From positions 1,240,001-1,304,000 of the forward strand of contig NZ_JAJIRO010000001.1 of NCBI RefSeq assembly GCF_025717535.1: DNA of 64,000 bases, given 5' to 3'. Below are positions 27,539-38,203 of this stretch, piece after piece. Below the pieces are notes generated by a model. The model ran no database searches, had not been told where the DNA came from, and worked only from the letters and a program-made list of their open reading frames with translations. Each line of letters begins with the position of its first letter. Position 1 is the first letter of the stretch. Origin of the DNA: Paucibacter sp. Y2R2-4 (lineage in GTDB: Bacteria; Pseudomonadota; Gammaproteobacteria; Burkholderiales; Burkholderiaceae_C). A program made the translations under genes and the position numbers.

Positions 27539-28459
27539 ATGACCGCATTGAGACAAGTTTCCCTGATTGGCGCACCGACCGACATCGGTGCCGGCGCACG
27601 CGGCGCCAGCATGGGCCCCGAAGCCATGCGTGTGGCCGACCTGGCAGCCGCCTTGCAAGGCCACGGTGTTGACGTTGTGGACCGCGGCAATCTGAGCGGC
27701 CCCTCCAACCCCTGGCTGCCGCCGGTCGACGGCTACCGCCATCTGAACGAAGTCACCGCCTGGAATCAGTCCGTGCACGACGCGGTCTACGCCGAGCTGA
27801 AGACCGGCCGCATGCCCATCTTGCTGGGCGGCGACCATTGCCTGGGCCTGGGATCGATCAGCGCCGTGGCCCGTCATTGCCGCGACACCGGCAAGAAGCT
27901 GCGCGTGCTCTGGCTGGATGCCCATGCGGACTTCAACACCAGCGCCCTCACCCCCAGCGGCAATATCCACGGCATGCCGGTGGCCTGCTTGTGCGGTTTC
28001 GGCCCGCAGCAGTTGATCGAGATCGGCGGCAAGGTGCCGGCCATCAGCCCCAAGTGGGTGCGCCAGATCGGCATCCGCAGCGTTGATGCGGGCGAGAAGC
28101 GCTTCGTCAATGAGCAGGAGCTGGAAGTCTTTGACATGCGCTACATCGACGAGATGGGCATGCGTCACACCATGGAGTTAGCCCTGGCCACGCTGGACGC
28201 CAACACCCATCTGCACGTCAGCTTCGACGTCGACTTCCTGGACCCCGACATCGCCCCCGGCGTGGGCACCACCGTGCCCGGCGGCCCCACCTACCGCGAA
28301 GCCCAGCTCTGCATGGAAATGATTGCCGACACCGGCTATCTGGCCTCGCTCGACGTGATGGAGCTGAACCCAGCGCTGGACTTGCAAAACAAGACTGCCA
28401 AGGTGGCAGTGGACTTGATTGAATCCTTGTTTGGCAAATCAACCTTGATGAGAAAGTGA
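27539..28459 (+). CDS. rocF: Arginase
   Basis: 306 residues with the three manganese-binding motifs of ureohydrolases: LGGDHCLGLG, DAHADFNT and SFDVDFLDPDIAPGVGTTVPGG. The N-terminal SLIGAPTDIGAGARGASMGP and overall length favour arginase (arginine to ornithine and urea) over agmatinase. A good ribosome-binding site (AAGGAAGG) precedes the ATG. Follows the LOG-family gene; converges with the DUF429 gene. Confidence 0.92.
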   Translation: MTALRQVSLIGAPTDIGAGARGASMGPEAMRVADLAAALQGHGVDVVDRGNLSGPSNPWLPPVDGYRHLNEVTAWNQSVHDAVYAELKTGRMPILLGGDHCLGLGSISAVARHCRDTGKKLRVLWLDAHADFNTSALTPSGNIHGMPVACLCGFGPQQLIEIGGKVPAISPKWVRQIGIRSVDAGEKRFVNEQELEVFDMRYIDEMGMRHTMELALATLDANTHLHVSFDVDFLDPDIAPGVGTTVPGGPTYREAQLCMEMIADTGYLASLDVMELNPALDLQNKTAKVAVDLIESLFGKSTLMRK

Positions 28460-28487
28460 GTTTGCCCAGCCTGCGGCAGACGGCAAA

Positions 28488-29330
28488 TCAAGCACTCACG
28501 ATCCATCCCTCCAAAGGATCGATGGCCGCGGGCAAGCCGAAGTTCGGCTGCCTGCTGGCCCAGGCGGCCTGCATCAGGCATAAGACTGCATCCAAGCGGT
28601 CTCCACGCGCATCATCAATCAAGAGCTCACGCTGGGCATGACTGAGCTTCAGGCGCAGTCCCAGACGGCTGCGGCCCTGCTCTAGCGCATCGATCAGGTC
28701 TTTGCGGGCGATCAAGCGCTCCGGCGTTTGCTTGGCCTTGTCATCGCTTTTGTAGCTGCGCCGCCCCAAGATCTCACGAGCCAAGAGACCCGGATAGGCT
28801 TCCAAGGCGAGCTTGCTTGGATCTCTGCCCTGATGCAGACCGGGCAATGTGGCGCCCGCCTGCAACAAGAGCGGCACGCCGGCGTGAAGCATATAGGCCA
28901 CCGGCGGATTGACCCACTTCATGCTGGGAGATGAGCCCGCCGGCCCATCGCAGGCGCGATGCGCGAACTTGGCACCGACCGGCCGGCCAGCGCAGAAGGC
29001 GGCAAACAAGCGACGAATCTCCTCACGCGGCAGCTGGGTGTAGTGCTGCATCAGGGCCGCCCACTGCTGCGGCCAGCCGAGATGCTCCACCAGTTCTCTG
29101 GGCAGACCGAAGGGAAGGTCGAAACCGCCAATCCAAGCTGCCGGTTCAAGCAGAAATGCCCCGAACTCATCCAAGCTGGCAAAGCTCTGGATTTGTTCCA
29201 GACGCAAGACCTGACCCTGCGCCCCTTGAAGCTCACCCAATGCGGCCACAATGGACTTGCGCTGGCTCGGTGCGCTGCTGAAATCCACCCCCATAAGAGG
29301 TGGGCTGTGTTTTGTCGGGCTAGAGTGCAT
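28488..29330 (-). CDS. DUF429 domain protein
   Basis: 280 residues from the ATG at 29330; an ATG at 29294 immediately before GVDFSSAP would give 268. The N-terminal GVDFSSAPSQRKSI and the later FDLPFGLP and EAYPGLLAREILG are typical of DUF429 proteins, which have an RNase H-like fold with conserved acidic residues; their role is unknown. Divergent from the S10 peptidase gene with only 39 bp between starts, so the two may share a control region. Confidence 0.8.
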   Translation of the reverse strand: MHSSPTKHSPPLMGVDFSSAPSQRKSIVAALGELQGAQGQVLRLEQIQSFASLDEFGAFLLEPAAWIGGFDLPFGLPRELVEHLGWPQQWAALMQHYTQLPREEIRRLFAAFCAGRPVGAKFAHRACDGPAGSSPSMKWVNPPVAYMLHAGVPLLLQAGATLPGLHQGRDPSKLALEAYPGLLAREILGRRSYKSDDKAKQTPERLIARKDLIDALEQGRSRLGLRLKLSHAQRELLIDDARGDRLDAVLCLMQAAWASRQPNFGLPAAIDPLEGWIVSA

Positions 29331-29369
29331 GCTCGCCAATGTAGCCTTGAACATCTTTGGAGACAGACC

Positions 29370-30866
29370 ATGGCCGAACCCGAAGCCAAGCCCGACGCCG
29401 ACAAGAACAGCCGCAACGAGAGCAGCGAGCCCACGGTGGAGCGCCTGGTCAGTACCGATCACAAGATTCAAATCGGCAAGAAGACGCTCGAGTACACCGC
29501 CACCTGCGGCACCTTGCTCTTGCGGGAGGTTGACGCCAAGAATGGCGAACACAAAGGCAAGAAGACACGCGCTTCGGTTTTCTTCATCGCCTACACCTTG
29601 AAGACCAAGCAAAAGACCGAGCGCCGCCCGCTCACCTTCAGCTTCAACGGTGGGCCGGGCTCCAGCAGCGTCTGGCTGCATCTGGGTCTGCTGGGTCCGC
29701 AACGGGTGCCCACCGACGAGATGGGCCAATGCGGACAGCCTCCCTACGACTTGTGCACTAACGAGTTCACGCTGCTGACCGAGTCTGACCTGGTCTTCAT
29801 CGACCCGGTGGGCACAGGCCACTCGCGCGTGGCCGAAGGAGAGAAAGTAGCCGAGTACCACGAGTACCAGCGTGATCTGGATTCGGTCGGCGAGTTCATC
29901 CGCCTCTACCTCAGCCGCAACGGCCGTTGGTCCTCGCCCAAATACTTGATTGGCGAGAGCTATGGCACCACCCGTGCAGCCGGGCTTTCGCGCCATTTGC
30001 AGGAAAAGCACAACATCCATCTGAACGGCCTGATGCTGGTCTCGATGGCGGTGGACTTCCAGACCCTAAGCTTTGATCATGGCAATGAATTGCCCTACCC
30101 GCTTTACCTGCCCACCTATGCCGCTACTGCTTGGTACCACAAGGCCTTGAAGCCAGCGCAGCAAAAGAAGCCGGTGGCCGAAGTGGTCGCCGAGGCCGAG
30201 GCGTTTGCCAATGGCGACTATTGGGTGGCGCTGATGCAGGGCTCGCGCCTGAGCGCCGAGCAACGCCAGAAAATTGCAGAGAAGCTCTCGCTGTACAGCG
30301 GCCTGAGCAGCGCCTATTTGCTGCGCAGCGATTTGCGACCCACGGAGTTCCGCTTCTTCAAGGAGCTGCTGCGCGAGCGCGGCCAAACCGTGGGTCGCTT
30401 GGACAGCCGCTTCCTGGGCCTGGACCGCGATGATGCTGGCGAGCACCCAGAAGAGGACGCCGGCATGAACAATCTGGTGGGCGCCTATGCGGTCGGCATC
30501 AACCGACTGCTGCACGAGACCTTGAAGTTCGACAGTGACGCGCCCTATCTGGTGATGGCGCCACTGTGGAACACCTGGAGTTGGAAGGGCTTTGAGAACA
30601 AGTATGTGAACGTGGGCGACAGCCTGCGCCGCGCCATGCATGCCAACCCCAGCATGCGCATTTATGTGGCCAGCGGCTATTACGACCTGGCCACGCCGCA
30701 TGCGGCCGGCGACTACACCCTCAGCCACCTGGGCCTGCGCGACAGCTTGCAAAGCAATATCAGCGTGAGCTACTTTGAGGCCGGCCACATGATGTACATC
30801 CACCCGCCTTCGCTGGCCCGCATGGCGGCCGAGTTGCGCGACTTTGTGCGCGCCAGCCCGCTCTAA
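29370..30866 (+). CDS. S10 serine carboxypeptidase-like protein
   Basis: 498 residues from the ATG at 29370, with GGAG 7 nt upstream. The fold and motifs match S10 carboxypeptidases: FNGGPGSSS (oxyanion region), IDPVGTGHS, nucleophile Ser197 in GESYGT, Asp439 in GYYDLATP and His473 in AGHMMY. The charged N-terminus has no signal peptide, so unlike the secreted or vacuolar eukaryotic relatives it appears cytosolic. Single gene between divergent and convergent neighbours. Substrate unknown. Confidence 0.88.
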   Translation: MAEPEAKPDADKNSRNESSEPTVERLVSTDHKIQIGKKTLEYTATCGTLLLREVDAKNGEHKGKKTRASVFFIAYTLKTKQKTERRPLTFSFNGGPGSSSVWLHLGLLGPQRVPTDEMGQCGQPPYDLCTNEFTLLTESDLVFIDPVGTGHSRVAEGEKVAEYHEYQRDLDSVGEFIRLYLSRNGRWSSPKYLIGESYGTTRAAGLSRHLQEKHNIHLNGLMLVSMAVDFQTLSFDHGNELPYPLYLPTYAATAWYHKALKPAQQKKPVAEVVAEAEAFANGDYWVALMQGSRLSAEQRQKIAEKLSLYSGLSSAYLLRSDLRPTEFRFFKELLRERGQTVGRLDSRFLGLDRDDAGEHPEEDAGMNNLVGAYAVGINRLLHETLKFDSDAPYLVMAPLWNTWSWKGFENKYVNVGDSLRRAMHANPSMRIYVASGYYDLATPHAAGDYTLSHLGLRDSLQSNISVSYFEAGHMMYIHPPSLARMAAELRDFVRASPL

Positions 30867-30951
30867 GCTCGCCTGAGCCGGGGCATCGCAGGCAGATTGA
30901 GTCACAGGGCCAATGCTCACGAGGGCGAGGCCTGACGAGCCCCCAAACGCT

Positions 30952-32415
30952 TCAGAGCTTTGGCGGGCGTTCGTGCAGCGGCGGGGCCACACGCGGCAAA
31001 GTGATCAAGAACTGCGTGCCCTGCCCCAGCTGGCTGCGCACCTGCACCTGGCCGCCCAGAGTGTGAGTCAGCAGTTGATGGACCCTGTTCAAACCCAGCC
31101 CGCTGCCTCCAGCATGGCGCAGGGTGGTGAAGAAGGGATCGAACACCTTGTCCAAATGTTCGGGCGCAATGCCGCGGCCCTTGTCCGTGATCGACATCTC
31201 CAGTTGTTCGCCCACCTGCGAGACCTCAATTGCGACCGAGCCCGGGGTCCCCTCTTCGAAGGCATGACGCTGCGCGTTCAAGAGCAATTGAGTCAGGGCC
31301 TGGGCCAATGCACCGGGATAACTGTCCATCTCAATGCCATCTGGGCAGCGCACTTCAATCTGCATGGCGCTGCGCTTGAGTTCGCTTTGCAGACTTTGAA
31401 TGAGCTCCAAAAGATAGGTGCGCAAGCGAAACTTACGACGGGCTTCGCCGGTCTGATCGACCGCCACCTGCTCCAAGCTGCGCATCAGCTGCTCAACCGC
31501 CTTGGCGTTGGAGGCCAGCAATTCGCTGCTTGACGCGGCCTGCTGCAAATAGTCTTGCATCACCTCGTTCGTGACAGGTCCGGCGGCCATCTGCTGGCTG
31601 AGCGCTTGGCTGGCACGCTGCAAGTCGGTGGCGCAGCTCAAGCTGCTGGCCACCGGCGTTTTGATCTCATGCGCCATCCCCGCTGCCAGCCTGCCCAGGC
31701 TGGCCAAGCGTTCGGACTGCAGCAGCGCCTCCGAGGTGGCGGCCAGTTGGGTGAACACCTGTTCTGTCGGACGCAAGACCGCCCGGCGGATCATCACAAA
31801 AAAGCTCACCATGCCAGCCAGAATTCCGAGTCCCAAACCCAGCATGGCCAGCAGCAGCGCCTGCTTGGCACTGGCCTTGGCTTCGGCATCGGTGCGCTTG
31901 GCTCTTTGGACGGCCCGGTCCGCGATGACATCCAAAGCAGCGAGCAAGTGTCGATCGGCGCCACGAATTGAGGCATCAACCCTTTGCGGGCGGAAGCCAT
32001 CGGCTTCAAACCTCACTTTGGCTTGGGCATACACCTGGCCCAGGGCATGGTGCGCTTGAATCGCAGCAAAAATATCCGGCCGGTCTTCCTCCGCTGCAGC
32101 ATCAAACATGGCTTGCAGGCCGGCCTGCACCGCCTGCTCATGCGATTGCACGGTCAGCCAATGTTCGGCGGAGCTGCTGCTATCGCTGCTGCGCAACAGC
32201 AGGTTTTTCCACTCCTGCACCTGCCATTTGAATTCGATGGCCACTTCGAGCGCGCGCTCGGCACGCTCATGGTCGGGCAAAGCCTCTAGGTTAAAACGCT
32301 CCAGCGCTTGCAAAAGGCCATGAGCGCCATACACGGTCGCGCCCGCAATCAGGCCGAAGGCCAAGGCGGCAATCAGCAACAGATTTCGAAAAATCCGCCG
32401 AGCTTCGTGACTCAT
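30952..32415 (-). CDS. Membrane sensor histidine kinase
   Basis: 487 residues. TM1 at about 10-30, a periplasmic helical region (about 35-185) of the four-helix-bundle kind, TM2 at about 188-215, then a dimerisation domain with the phospho-acceptor His249 in MAHEIKTPV and an ATPase domain (LLLNAQRHA, DKGRGI, DPFFTT, GGSGLGLN). No HAMP domain is obvious. No response regulator gene is nearby, so it is an orphan. The next gene upstream on the same strand is a chemoreceptor of similar sensor layout. Confidence 0.9.
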   Translation of the reverse strand: MSHEARRIFRNLLLIAALAFGLIAGATVYGAHGLLQALERFNLEALPDHERAERALEVAIEFKWQVQEWKNLLLRSSDSSSSAEHWLTVQSHEQAVQAGLQAMFDAAAEEDRPDIFAAIQAHHALGQVYAQAKVRFEADGFRPQRVDASIRGADRHLLAALDVIADRAVQRAKRTDAEAKASAKQALLLAMLGLGLGILAGMVSFFVMIRRAVLRPTEQVFTQLAATSEALLQSERLASLGRLAAGMAHEIKTPVASSLSCATDLQRASQALSQQMAAGPVTNEVMQDYLQQAASSSELLASNAKAVEQLMRSLEQVAVDQTGEARRKFRLRTYLLELIQSLQSELKRSAMQIEVRCPDGIEMDSYPGALAQALTQLLLNAQRHAFEEGTPGSVAIEVSQVGEQLEMSITDKGRGIAPEHLDKVFDPFFTTLRHAGGSGLGLNRVHQLLTHTLGGQVQVRSQLGQGTQFLITLPRVAPPLHERPPKL

Positions 32416-32460
32416 GGCCAGGGCTCACTCGACTCAGGGCGATTCTTGTTGAAGGGCGCT

Positions 32461-32510
32461 AGATGCCGCTGGCTGCCGCTTGATGCCGCTCTATGCCGCT
32501 CTATGACGCT
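32461..32510. repeat. Five 10-bp tandem repeats between kinase and chemoreceptor genes
   Basis: Five consecutive 10-mers share the core (at/ct)gccgct: agatgccgct, ggctgccgct, tgatgccgct, ctatgccgct, ctatgacgct. They sit 46-95 bp upstream of the kinase start. The 10-bp period is close to one helical turn, so the units face the same side of the DNA. It could be a binding array or simple slippage. Confidence 0.75.
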
Positions 32511-32522
32511 TCAGGCCGGGCG

Positions 32523-34076
32523 TCAGAGCTTGAAGACCGCCACCGATTTGGCCAACTCGTCGGCCTGAGTCTGCAGGCTTTGCGCCGCCGCCGCCGACTG
32601 TTCCACCAGGGCCGCGTTTTGTTGGGTCATGGTGTCGAGCTGGCTGATCGCCTGGCCAATCTGGCCGATGCCGGTGCTTTGTTCCGCAGTGGCATGGCTG
32701 ATCTCGGCCACGATACTGCCCACCCGCCCGATCGAGGCAATCACCTCCTGCATGGTGCCACCGGCACGCTCCACCAAGGCCGCACCGGCCTCCACGCTTT
32801 CGCTGCTGGCGGTGATCAAACCCTTGATCTCTTTGGCGGCCTCGGCCGAGCGCTGCGCCAAGGAGCGCACCTCGCTGGCTACCACCGCGAAGCCTCGGCC
32901 TTGTTCGCCCGCGCGTGCGGCTTCCACCGCCGCGTTCAGCGCCAAGATATTGGTCTGGAAGGCAATGCCGTCAATGGTGGAGATGATGTCGCTGATCTTG
33001 TTGGACGAAGCACTGATGCGGCTCATGGTGCTGACCACTTCGCCCACCACATCGCCACCACGCTGGGCCACACTGGCCGCCTCGCTGGCGAGCTGATTCG
33101 CTTGCCGGGCTGATTCGGCATTGTGTTTGACGCTGGCCGTCAGTTGCTCCATCGCCGAAGCGGTTTCTTCCAAATTAGATGCAGCCTGCTCGGTGCGATG
33201 ACTCAAATCATGGCCGCCCGCCGCCACCTCGGCCGAGGCCGTCGCAATGCTGTCGGTGGCATTGCGCACATTGCCCACCACCTCGCGCAAAGAGTCCTGC
33301 ATGGCCTTGACGCCACGCATCAAATCACCAGTTTCGCTCTTGCCGCGCGGAACGATGGATTCACTCAAGTCTTGACCGGCAATGCGTTCGGCAGAGCTTT
33401 GCAGCTCACTCAGCGGTTGCAAGATCGACCGGATGTTGAAGAGCGTGTAAAACCCGATCAGCACCAAACTGCCCACCACAATCAGCATCAAGCTCAGCCG
33501 GATCTTTTTCTCATGGGCAGCGATTTCCGCGATGCCCTCATCTGAATCTTTGTCGATGGCCACCACCAGTTCAGCCAACTTTTCTTCCAAGGGGCGTATC
33601 GCCTTCTTCGCCGCGCCCAGCGCCTTGTTGGCTTCTGCAGGGTCGCTGAAGGCCTTCTCGCCGACCTTGTTCATGAAGGGCTCCATTTCGGCCCGGTATT
33701 GCTTCAAGCCCGCCTCAATTGCTTTCATCAGCTCGCGCTCGATCGGCGGCAGATCCAGCTTCTCCATGTCCTGCTCGGCTTTCAGAAACTTGTCGTAAGA
33801 CTTGGCCCAGTCGGCGCGGTACTTCGCGATGGCCGTGCTGTCTTCAAGATTGATGACCATGTCTTTTTCATAACGCCGCAAATTGCCGGCTTCGGCCCGC
33901 AGCACCGAGACATAGACCAAGGATTGGTTATCGTTATCGACAAAATGCTTGAAGGCCGCCGTGGACTCGTTGAGGCTGTACAAACCCATACCGCCCACCA
34001 GCAACAAGGCCAGCATTGACACTGTGGCCAAGGCATACAAGCGGGCGCGTACCGTGAAATCCTGAAGATTCAGCAT
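32523..34076 (-). CDS. Methyl-accepting chemotaxis protein
   Basis: 517 residues from the ATG at 34076, with GGAG 6 nt upstream. TM1 (about 12-32), a periplasmic four-helix-bundle sensor (about 35-190), TM2 (about 193-213), HAMP, then a signalling domain with the highly conserved hairpin tip ([21 protein letters not shown]). The C-terminus ends SVAVFKL, without the NWETF-type CheR/CheB tether. Ligand unknown. No che genes in the window. Confidence 0.94.
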   Translation of the reverse strand: MLNLQDFTVRARLYALATVSMLALLLVGGMGLYSLNESTAAFKHFVDNDNQSLVYVSVLRAEAGNLRRYEKDMVINLEDSTAIAKYRADWAKSYDKFLKAEQDMEKLDLPPIERELMKAIEAGLKQYRAEMEPFMNKVGEKAFSDPAEANKALGAAKKAIRPLEEKLAELVVAIDKDSDEGIAEIAAHEKKIRLSLMLIVVGSLVLIGFYTLFNIRSILQPLSELQSSAERIAGQDLSESIVPRGKSETGDLMRGVKAMQDSLREVVGNVRNATDSIATASAEVAAGGHDLSHRTEQAASNLEETASAMEQLTASVKHNAESARQANQLASEAASVAQRGGDVVGEVVSTMSRISASSNKISDIISTIDGIAFQTNILALNAAVEAARAGEQGRGFAVVASEVRSLAQRSAEAAKEIKGLITASSESVEAGAALVERAGGTMQEVIASIGRVGSIVAEISHATAEQSTGIGQIGQAISQLDTMTQQNAALVEQSAAAAQSLQTQADELAKSVAVFKL

Positions 34077-34200
34077 CGTCGGCTCCTGGGGCGAACAGCC
34101 CTCTTGATCGACCAATATATTCGATACGCTGCTCGCACAAAAGAGATAAACAGCGGAGAAACCTGCCAAATTGCAACAGAAGCAGGAGCCGGGGCGCGGC

Positions 34201-35580
34201 TCAGACCAGCGCTTGCATGGTGCGGATGAATCGCTCGGTCACGGCGCTCTGGGCCGTGGGCGCCAAGGGCTGCGCCGGTTGCCAGCGCAGGCAGCCCGCC
34301 ACATAGACTTCACGCAAGACCTGACCCTGGGAGGCAAAGACCAGGCCTTCCAGCGCCGACTCGGCCGGCAGGCCGGCGACACCGCTGGCCAGCGGGTCCA
34401 GAACCAGAAAATCGGCCCGGGCGCCCTGCTCCAGGCCCCATTGTTTGAACCCGGCCGGAGCCGCGCTGCCCTGGCGCGCCGCTTCAAACAGACGCGCCGC
34501 GGTGCTGGGCTGGCGCCCTGGCGCGGCCGCCACATTGCGCTGCTGCAGGCCGAGGCGCTGGCCATACTCCAACCAACGCAACTCTTCCACCCAGTTACGG
34601 GTGACATGGCTGTCCGAACCGATGCTGATCGGCACCCCGGCCGCCAGCCAACCCGGCAGGTCGATCAGGCCATCGCCCAAATTGCCCTCGGTGCCGGGGC
34701 AGATCACCACGCTGGCGCCCGAGGCCGCCACTTGAGCGATCTCGTCCCGGGTGCTGTGGGTGGCATGCACCAGATGCCAGCGGGCGTCGGGTAAGAAGCG
34801 ACTGCAGAGCCATTGCATCGGGCGCTGGCCGGTGGCGGCCAGGCAGTCGCGCACTTCTTGCTGCTGCTCGCTGATGTGGATATGGATGGGAATGTCAGCC
34901 TCGCCCACCAAGGCCTGCAGGGCTTCGATATCGTCGCTATTGGCCGCTCGCAAGGAATGCAGGGCCACACCGGCATTCAACAAGGGCCGCTGGGCCGCAT
35001 TGATACGCTGGTTGGCAGCCCAGACCCAGGCGGCATCGGTCTTGAAGCGGCGCTGATCTTCCCGCAGGCCCGGCTGGCCAAAGCCCGAGCGGGCGTACAG
35101 CACCGGCAGCAGCGTCAAGCCGATGCCGACCTCGGCGGCCGCATCGGCCAGGGCCCAACTCATGGCCAGCTCGTCGGCATAGGCTTGGCCGTCCGGCGCG
35201 TGCTGCAGGTAATGAAACTCGCAGACCTGGGTGTAGCCGCCGGCCAGCAACTCCTGATAGAGCTGCGCCGCCACATCGCGCAGCTGCTCGGGGCTGAGCT
35301 TCAGCGCCAGCCCGTACATGCGGTCGCGCCAGGACCAGAAATCATCGTCCCCGGCCTCGCGCCGCTCGGCCAGACCGGCGAAGGCGCGTTGAAATGCGTG
35401 GCTGTGGGTGTCGACCAGACTGGGGAGCACCGGGCCTGCCAAGCGCTGCATGCCCTCGGCGAAAGGCCGGCCGGCTTCGATCTGCTGCCAGTGACCGTTA
35501 GCCCCGACCGTGAGCGCCACATCGCGCTGCCAACGGCCCTCGACCCAGGCTTGTTCGGCCCAAAAGAAACGCTCACTCAT
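34201..35580 (-). CDS. hutF: Formimidoylglutamate deiminase
   Basis: 459 residues from the ATG at 35580, whose ATGA overlaps the hutG stop. Amidohydrolase fold with metal ligands in [25 protein letters not shown] and GSDSHVTRN. It converts N-formimino-L-glutamate to N-formyl-L-glutamate and ammonia, step four of the five-step histidine pathway. Last gene of the hutCDIGF run. Confidence 0.92.
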   Translation of the reverse strand: MSERFFWAEQAWVEGRWQRDVALTVGANGHWQQIEAGRPFAEGMQRLAGPVLPSLVDTHSHAFQRAFAGLAERREAGDDDFWSWRDRMYGLALKLSPEQLRDVAAQLYQELLAGGYTQVCEFHYLQHAPDGQAYADELAMSWALADAAAEVGIGLTLLPVLYARSGFGQPGLREDQRRFKTDAAWVWAANQRINAAQRPLLNAGVALHSLRAANSDDIEALQALVGEADIPIHIHISEQQQEVRDCLAATGQRPMQWLCSRFLPDARWHLVHATHSTRDEIAQVAASGASVVICPGTEGNLGDGLIDLPGWLAAGVPISIGSDSHVTRNWVEELRWLEYGQRLGLQQRNVAAAPGRQPSTAARLFEAARQGSAAPAGFKQWGLEQGARADFLVLDPLASGVAGLPAESALEGLVFASQGQVLREVYVAGCLRWQPAQPLAPTAQSAVTERFIRTMQALV

Positions 35581-36383
35581 GCCTGCGGCTTCCACTTCAA
35601 GTACTCGGTCAACAAGGTTTGCAGCAAGGGTCGCACCTGGGCCGCATGGGCTTCTTCATAAACGTAAGGCGGCGCCTCTTCCATATAGCAGCGCCAGCAC
35701 ATTTCCAGCTGCACCGCGTGTTGCTGCTGCTCGGGTTGGCCGTAATGGCGGGTGATGTAGCCACCCTTGAAGCGACCGTTGACCACTTGACTGTAGTCAC
35801 CCTGACCGGCCAGCACCGCGCCCAAAGCTTGCGTGATGGCGGGATCACATGAACGCCCCTCTACCGTGCCCAGGTTCAGATCTGGCAGACGGCCCTCAAA
35901 CAACCAGGGCAGCTCGGAGCGGATGCTGTGCGCGTCAAACAGCAGCGCATAGCCAAAAAGGTTTTTCAGGCGCTGCAGCTCGGCGTTCAAGGCCCGGTGA
36001 TAGGGCAGCCAATACAACTGGCGGCGACGCAGCTTCTCGACCTCGTCGGGCTCCTGGCCCGGCAGGTAGAGCGGCTCGCCGCTGAAGAAGCGCGTGGGGC
36101 ACAGCTCGGTATTGCTGGCACCCGGATACATAGGCGTGTCTTCAGGCGGGCGATTCAGGTCGATCAAAAAACGCGAGTAATGCGGGACGATCACGCTGGC
36201 GCCCAGGCTTTCAGCGATAGGGCGGTAGAGCCGCTCCAAATGCCAATCGGTGTCTTCGGTGGCCAAGGCGCGCGGCTGATAACGCGAGACCTGATCGGCA
36301 GGAATGGCGGTGCCCACATGGGGCATGCTGATCAGCAAGGGCGTACGGCCCTGGCTGAGTTGAAAGACGGGATGGTCGCTCAT
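35577..36383 (-). CDS. hutG: N-formylglutamate amidohydrolase
   Basis: 268 residues from the ATG at 36383; the longer open frame overlaps hutI. Motifs PLLISMPHVG, DTDWHLERLY, YSRFLIDLNRPP, LFDAHSIRS and KGGYITRHYG are characteristic. It hydrolyses N-formylglutamate to glutamate and formate, ending the pathway. Coupled by a 4-nt overlap to hutF; 40 bp after hutI. Confidence 0.93.
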   Translation of the reverse strand: MSDHPVFQLSQGRTPLLISMPHVGTAIPADQVSRYQPRALATEDTDWHLERLYRPIAESLGASVIVPHYSRFLIDLNRPPEDTPMYPGASNTELCPTRFFSGEPLYLPGQEPDEVEKLRRRQLYWLPYHRALNAELQRLKNLFGYALLFDAHSIRSELPWLFEGRLPDLNLGTVEGRSCDPAITQALGAVLAGQGDYSQVVNGRFKGGYITRHYGQPEQQQHAVQLEMCWRCYMEEAPPYVYEEAHAAQVRPLLQTLLTEYLKWKPQA

Positions 36384-36423
36384 GGTTCTTGGCTTATCGC
36401 TACAGACAGACGGACAGACAAAC

Positions 36424-37635
36424 TTACTTTCGCTCGGCACCGCCCCGCACCACCTGGCGCAACGGATTGCGGCCAAAGTAGTAAGACAGCTCGTTCGGGT
36501 GCTCGATGTCCCAGACGCAGAAGTCGGCGCGCTGGCCCGCAACCAGTTGGCCTCGGTCGGCCAGGCCCAAGGCCTTGGCGGCATTGACGGTCACGCCGCG
36601 CAGCGCTTCTTCCGGCGTCAAGCGGAACAGGGTGCAGGCCATGTTCAGCATCAGCAGTAGAGACAAGGTCGGCGAGGTGCCAGGATTGTGGTCGGTAGAA
36701 ATCGCAATCGGCACGCCGGCATCGCGCAGCGCCTGCACCGGCGGCAGCTGGGTTTCACGCAGGAAGTAGTAGGCGCCGGGCAGCAAAGTCGCCACCGTGC
36801 CGCTGGCGGCCATGGCCTGGATGCCGGAAGCGCTCAGGTATTCCAAGTGATCGCAAGACAGGGCCTGAAACTCGGCCGCCAACTGGGTGCCGCCCTGGTC
36901 GCTCAATTGCTCGGCATGCAGCTTGACCGGCAGGCCCAAGGCGCGTGCCGCCTCAAAGACTTTGCGCGTTTGCGCCGGGCTGAAGCCTATGCCTTCGCAA
37001 AACGCATCCACCGCGTCGACCAAGCCGTCGCGGCGCAAGGCCGGCAGCCAGTCGCACACCGCCTGCACATATTCATCTTGCCGGCCCTCAAACTCGGCCG
37101 GCAAGGCATGCGCGCCCAGATAAGTGGTGCGCACATCGACGCCCAGGCCGGAGAGGCGCCGCGCCACGCGTAGCATCTTGGTCTCGGCCGCCTGACTCAG
37201 GCCGTAGCCGGACTTGACCTCCAAGGTGGTCACGCCCTCGGCGAGCAGCTTCAAGACGCGGTGCGCCGCCTGCGCGTAGAGCTGGTGCTCGGTGGCATTG
37301 CGAGTGGCGGACACGGTGGAACGGATGCCGCCGCCGGCGCGCGCAATTTCTTCGTAGCTGGCGCCATTCAAGCGCATCTCGAACTCATGAGCGCGCTGGC
37401 CGCCATAGATCAGATGGGTGTGGCAGTCGATCAGGCCGGGCGTGACCACCGCGCCGCCCAAGTCCACTTCGCTGACGACCGAAGCGCGCAGTTCCTCAGG
37501 CAAATCCGCCAGGGGCCCCACCCATTGCAGATGCTCGCCCTGCGAGGCAAAAGCGCCCTGCTCCAACAAGCCCCAGGGCTGATCGCCGGCCAGGGTCACC
37601 AGTTTGGCGTTGCGCCAGAGTTTGGTACGTCTCAT
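36424..37635 (-). CDS. hutI: Imidazolonepropionase
   Basis: 403 residues, the normal family length. Metal-binding [10 protein letters not shown], the conserved [21 protein letters not shown] and [10 protein letters not shown] mark imidazolonepropionase, which opens the ring to give N-formimino-glutamate (step three). The ATG has GGAG 7 nt upstream and follows hutD by 4 nt. Confidence 0.95.
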   Translation of the reverse strand: MRRTKLWRNAKLVTLAGDQPWGLLEQGAFASQGEHLQWVGPLADLPEELRASVVSEVDLGGAVVTPGLIDCHTHLIYGGQRAHEFEMRLNGASYEEIARAGGGIRSTVSATRNATEHQLYAQAAHRVLKLLAEGVTTLEVKSGYGLSQAAETKMLRVARRLSGLGVDVRTTYLGAHALPAEFEGRQDEYVQAVCDWLPALRRDGLVDAVDAFCEGIGFSPAQTRKVFEAARALGLPVKLHAEQLSDQGGTQLAAEFQALSCDHLEYLSASGIQAMAASGTVATLLPGAYYFLRETQLPPVQALRDAGVPIAISTDHNPGTSPTLSLLLMLNMACTLFRLTPEEALRGVTVNAAKALGLADRGQLVAGQRADFCVWDIEHPNELSYYFGRNPLRQVVRGGAERK

Positions 37636-37639
37636 CGCT

Positions 37640-38203
37640 TTAAGCTCCTGAAGAGGATTCGCTCCAGACCATCCACCAAGCTGCGCCTGTGCCCTCGAAC
37701 TGGCAGAGCTGCGCGACCGGGCTCTCGCACCAGGCCAAGCTCAAAGGCTTAAGCGCCATGGCTCGCCCGCCGTGAATCAGGCGGCCGCCCTCGGCACTGA
37801 AGAGGCCCACCCAATGAGAATGCCCGGCGGCTGGGGTCAGGTCTTGCTTGGCGGGGGTCACCTGCATCTGGCCGCGGCTGCGCCGATGCATCAGATTGAA
37901 GTCGCGGGTCAGACCGCCGAGCAGGCTGCAGGCCGGCGCCAGCGCACCGTCAAACTGATGCAGGCCGTCGCCGGCACGCAAATCCAGATCACCGAGCCGC
38001 ACACCCTCGCCTTGCAACACCGCGAACCAGCGCTCGATCCCGTCAAAGGCCGAGAACGGGCCATCGCGTTCAATGCCCGCCACGCTGATGCGAACGATCC
38101 AATCGCTGAGATGCGGCCAAGCAAGCAGCTCGCGAGTCTGGCCGCCGCCATTCTTCCAAGCCTGCGCGGCCACATCATCCGCGCTGATCAAACTCCAACT
38201 CAT
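37640..38203 (-). CDS. hutD: HutD family protein
   Basis: 187 residues, cupin-like beta-sandwich family. Visible motifs are [35 protein letters not shown] and DFNLM. HutD is a hut-operon accessory protein proposed to bind formylated pathway products and limit flux; the biochemical role is not firmly set. Its ATG overlaps the hutC stop (ATGA) and its stop is 4 nt before hutI. Confidence 0.9.
   Translation of the reverse strand: MSWSLISADDVAAQAWKNGGGQTRELLAWPHLSDWIVRISVAGIERDGPFSAFDGIERWFAVLQGEGVRLGDLDLRAGDGLHQFDGALAPACSLLGGLTRDFNLMHRRSRGQMQVTPAKQDLTPAAGHSHWVGLFSAEGGRLIHGGRAMALKPLSLAWCESPVAQLCQFEGTGAAWWMVWSESSSGA

Noticed and set aside
32523-32545. CheR/CheB docking pentapeptide at the chemoreceptor C-terminus
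   Set aside because: The protein ends SVAVFKL with no NWETF-like tail.
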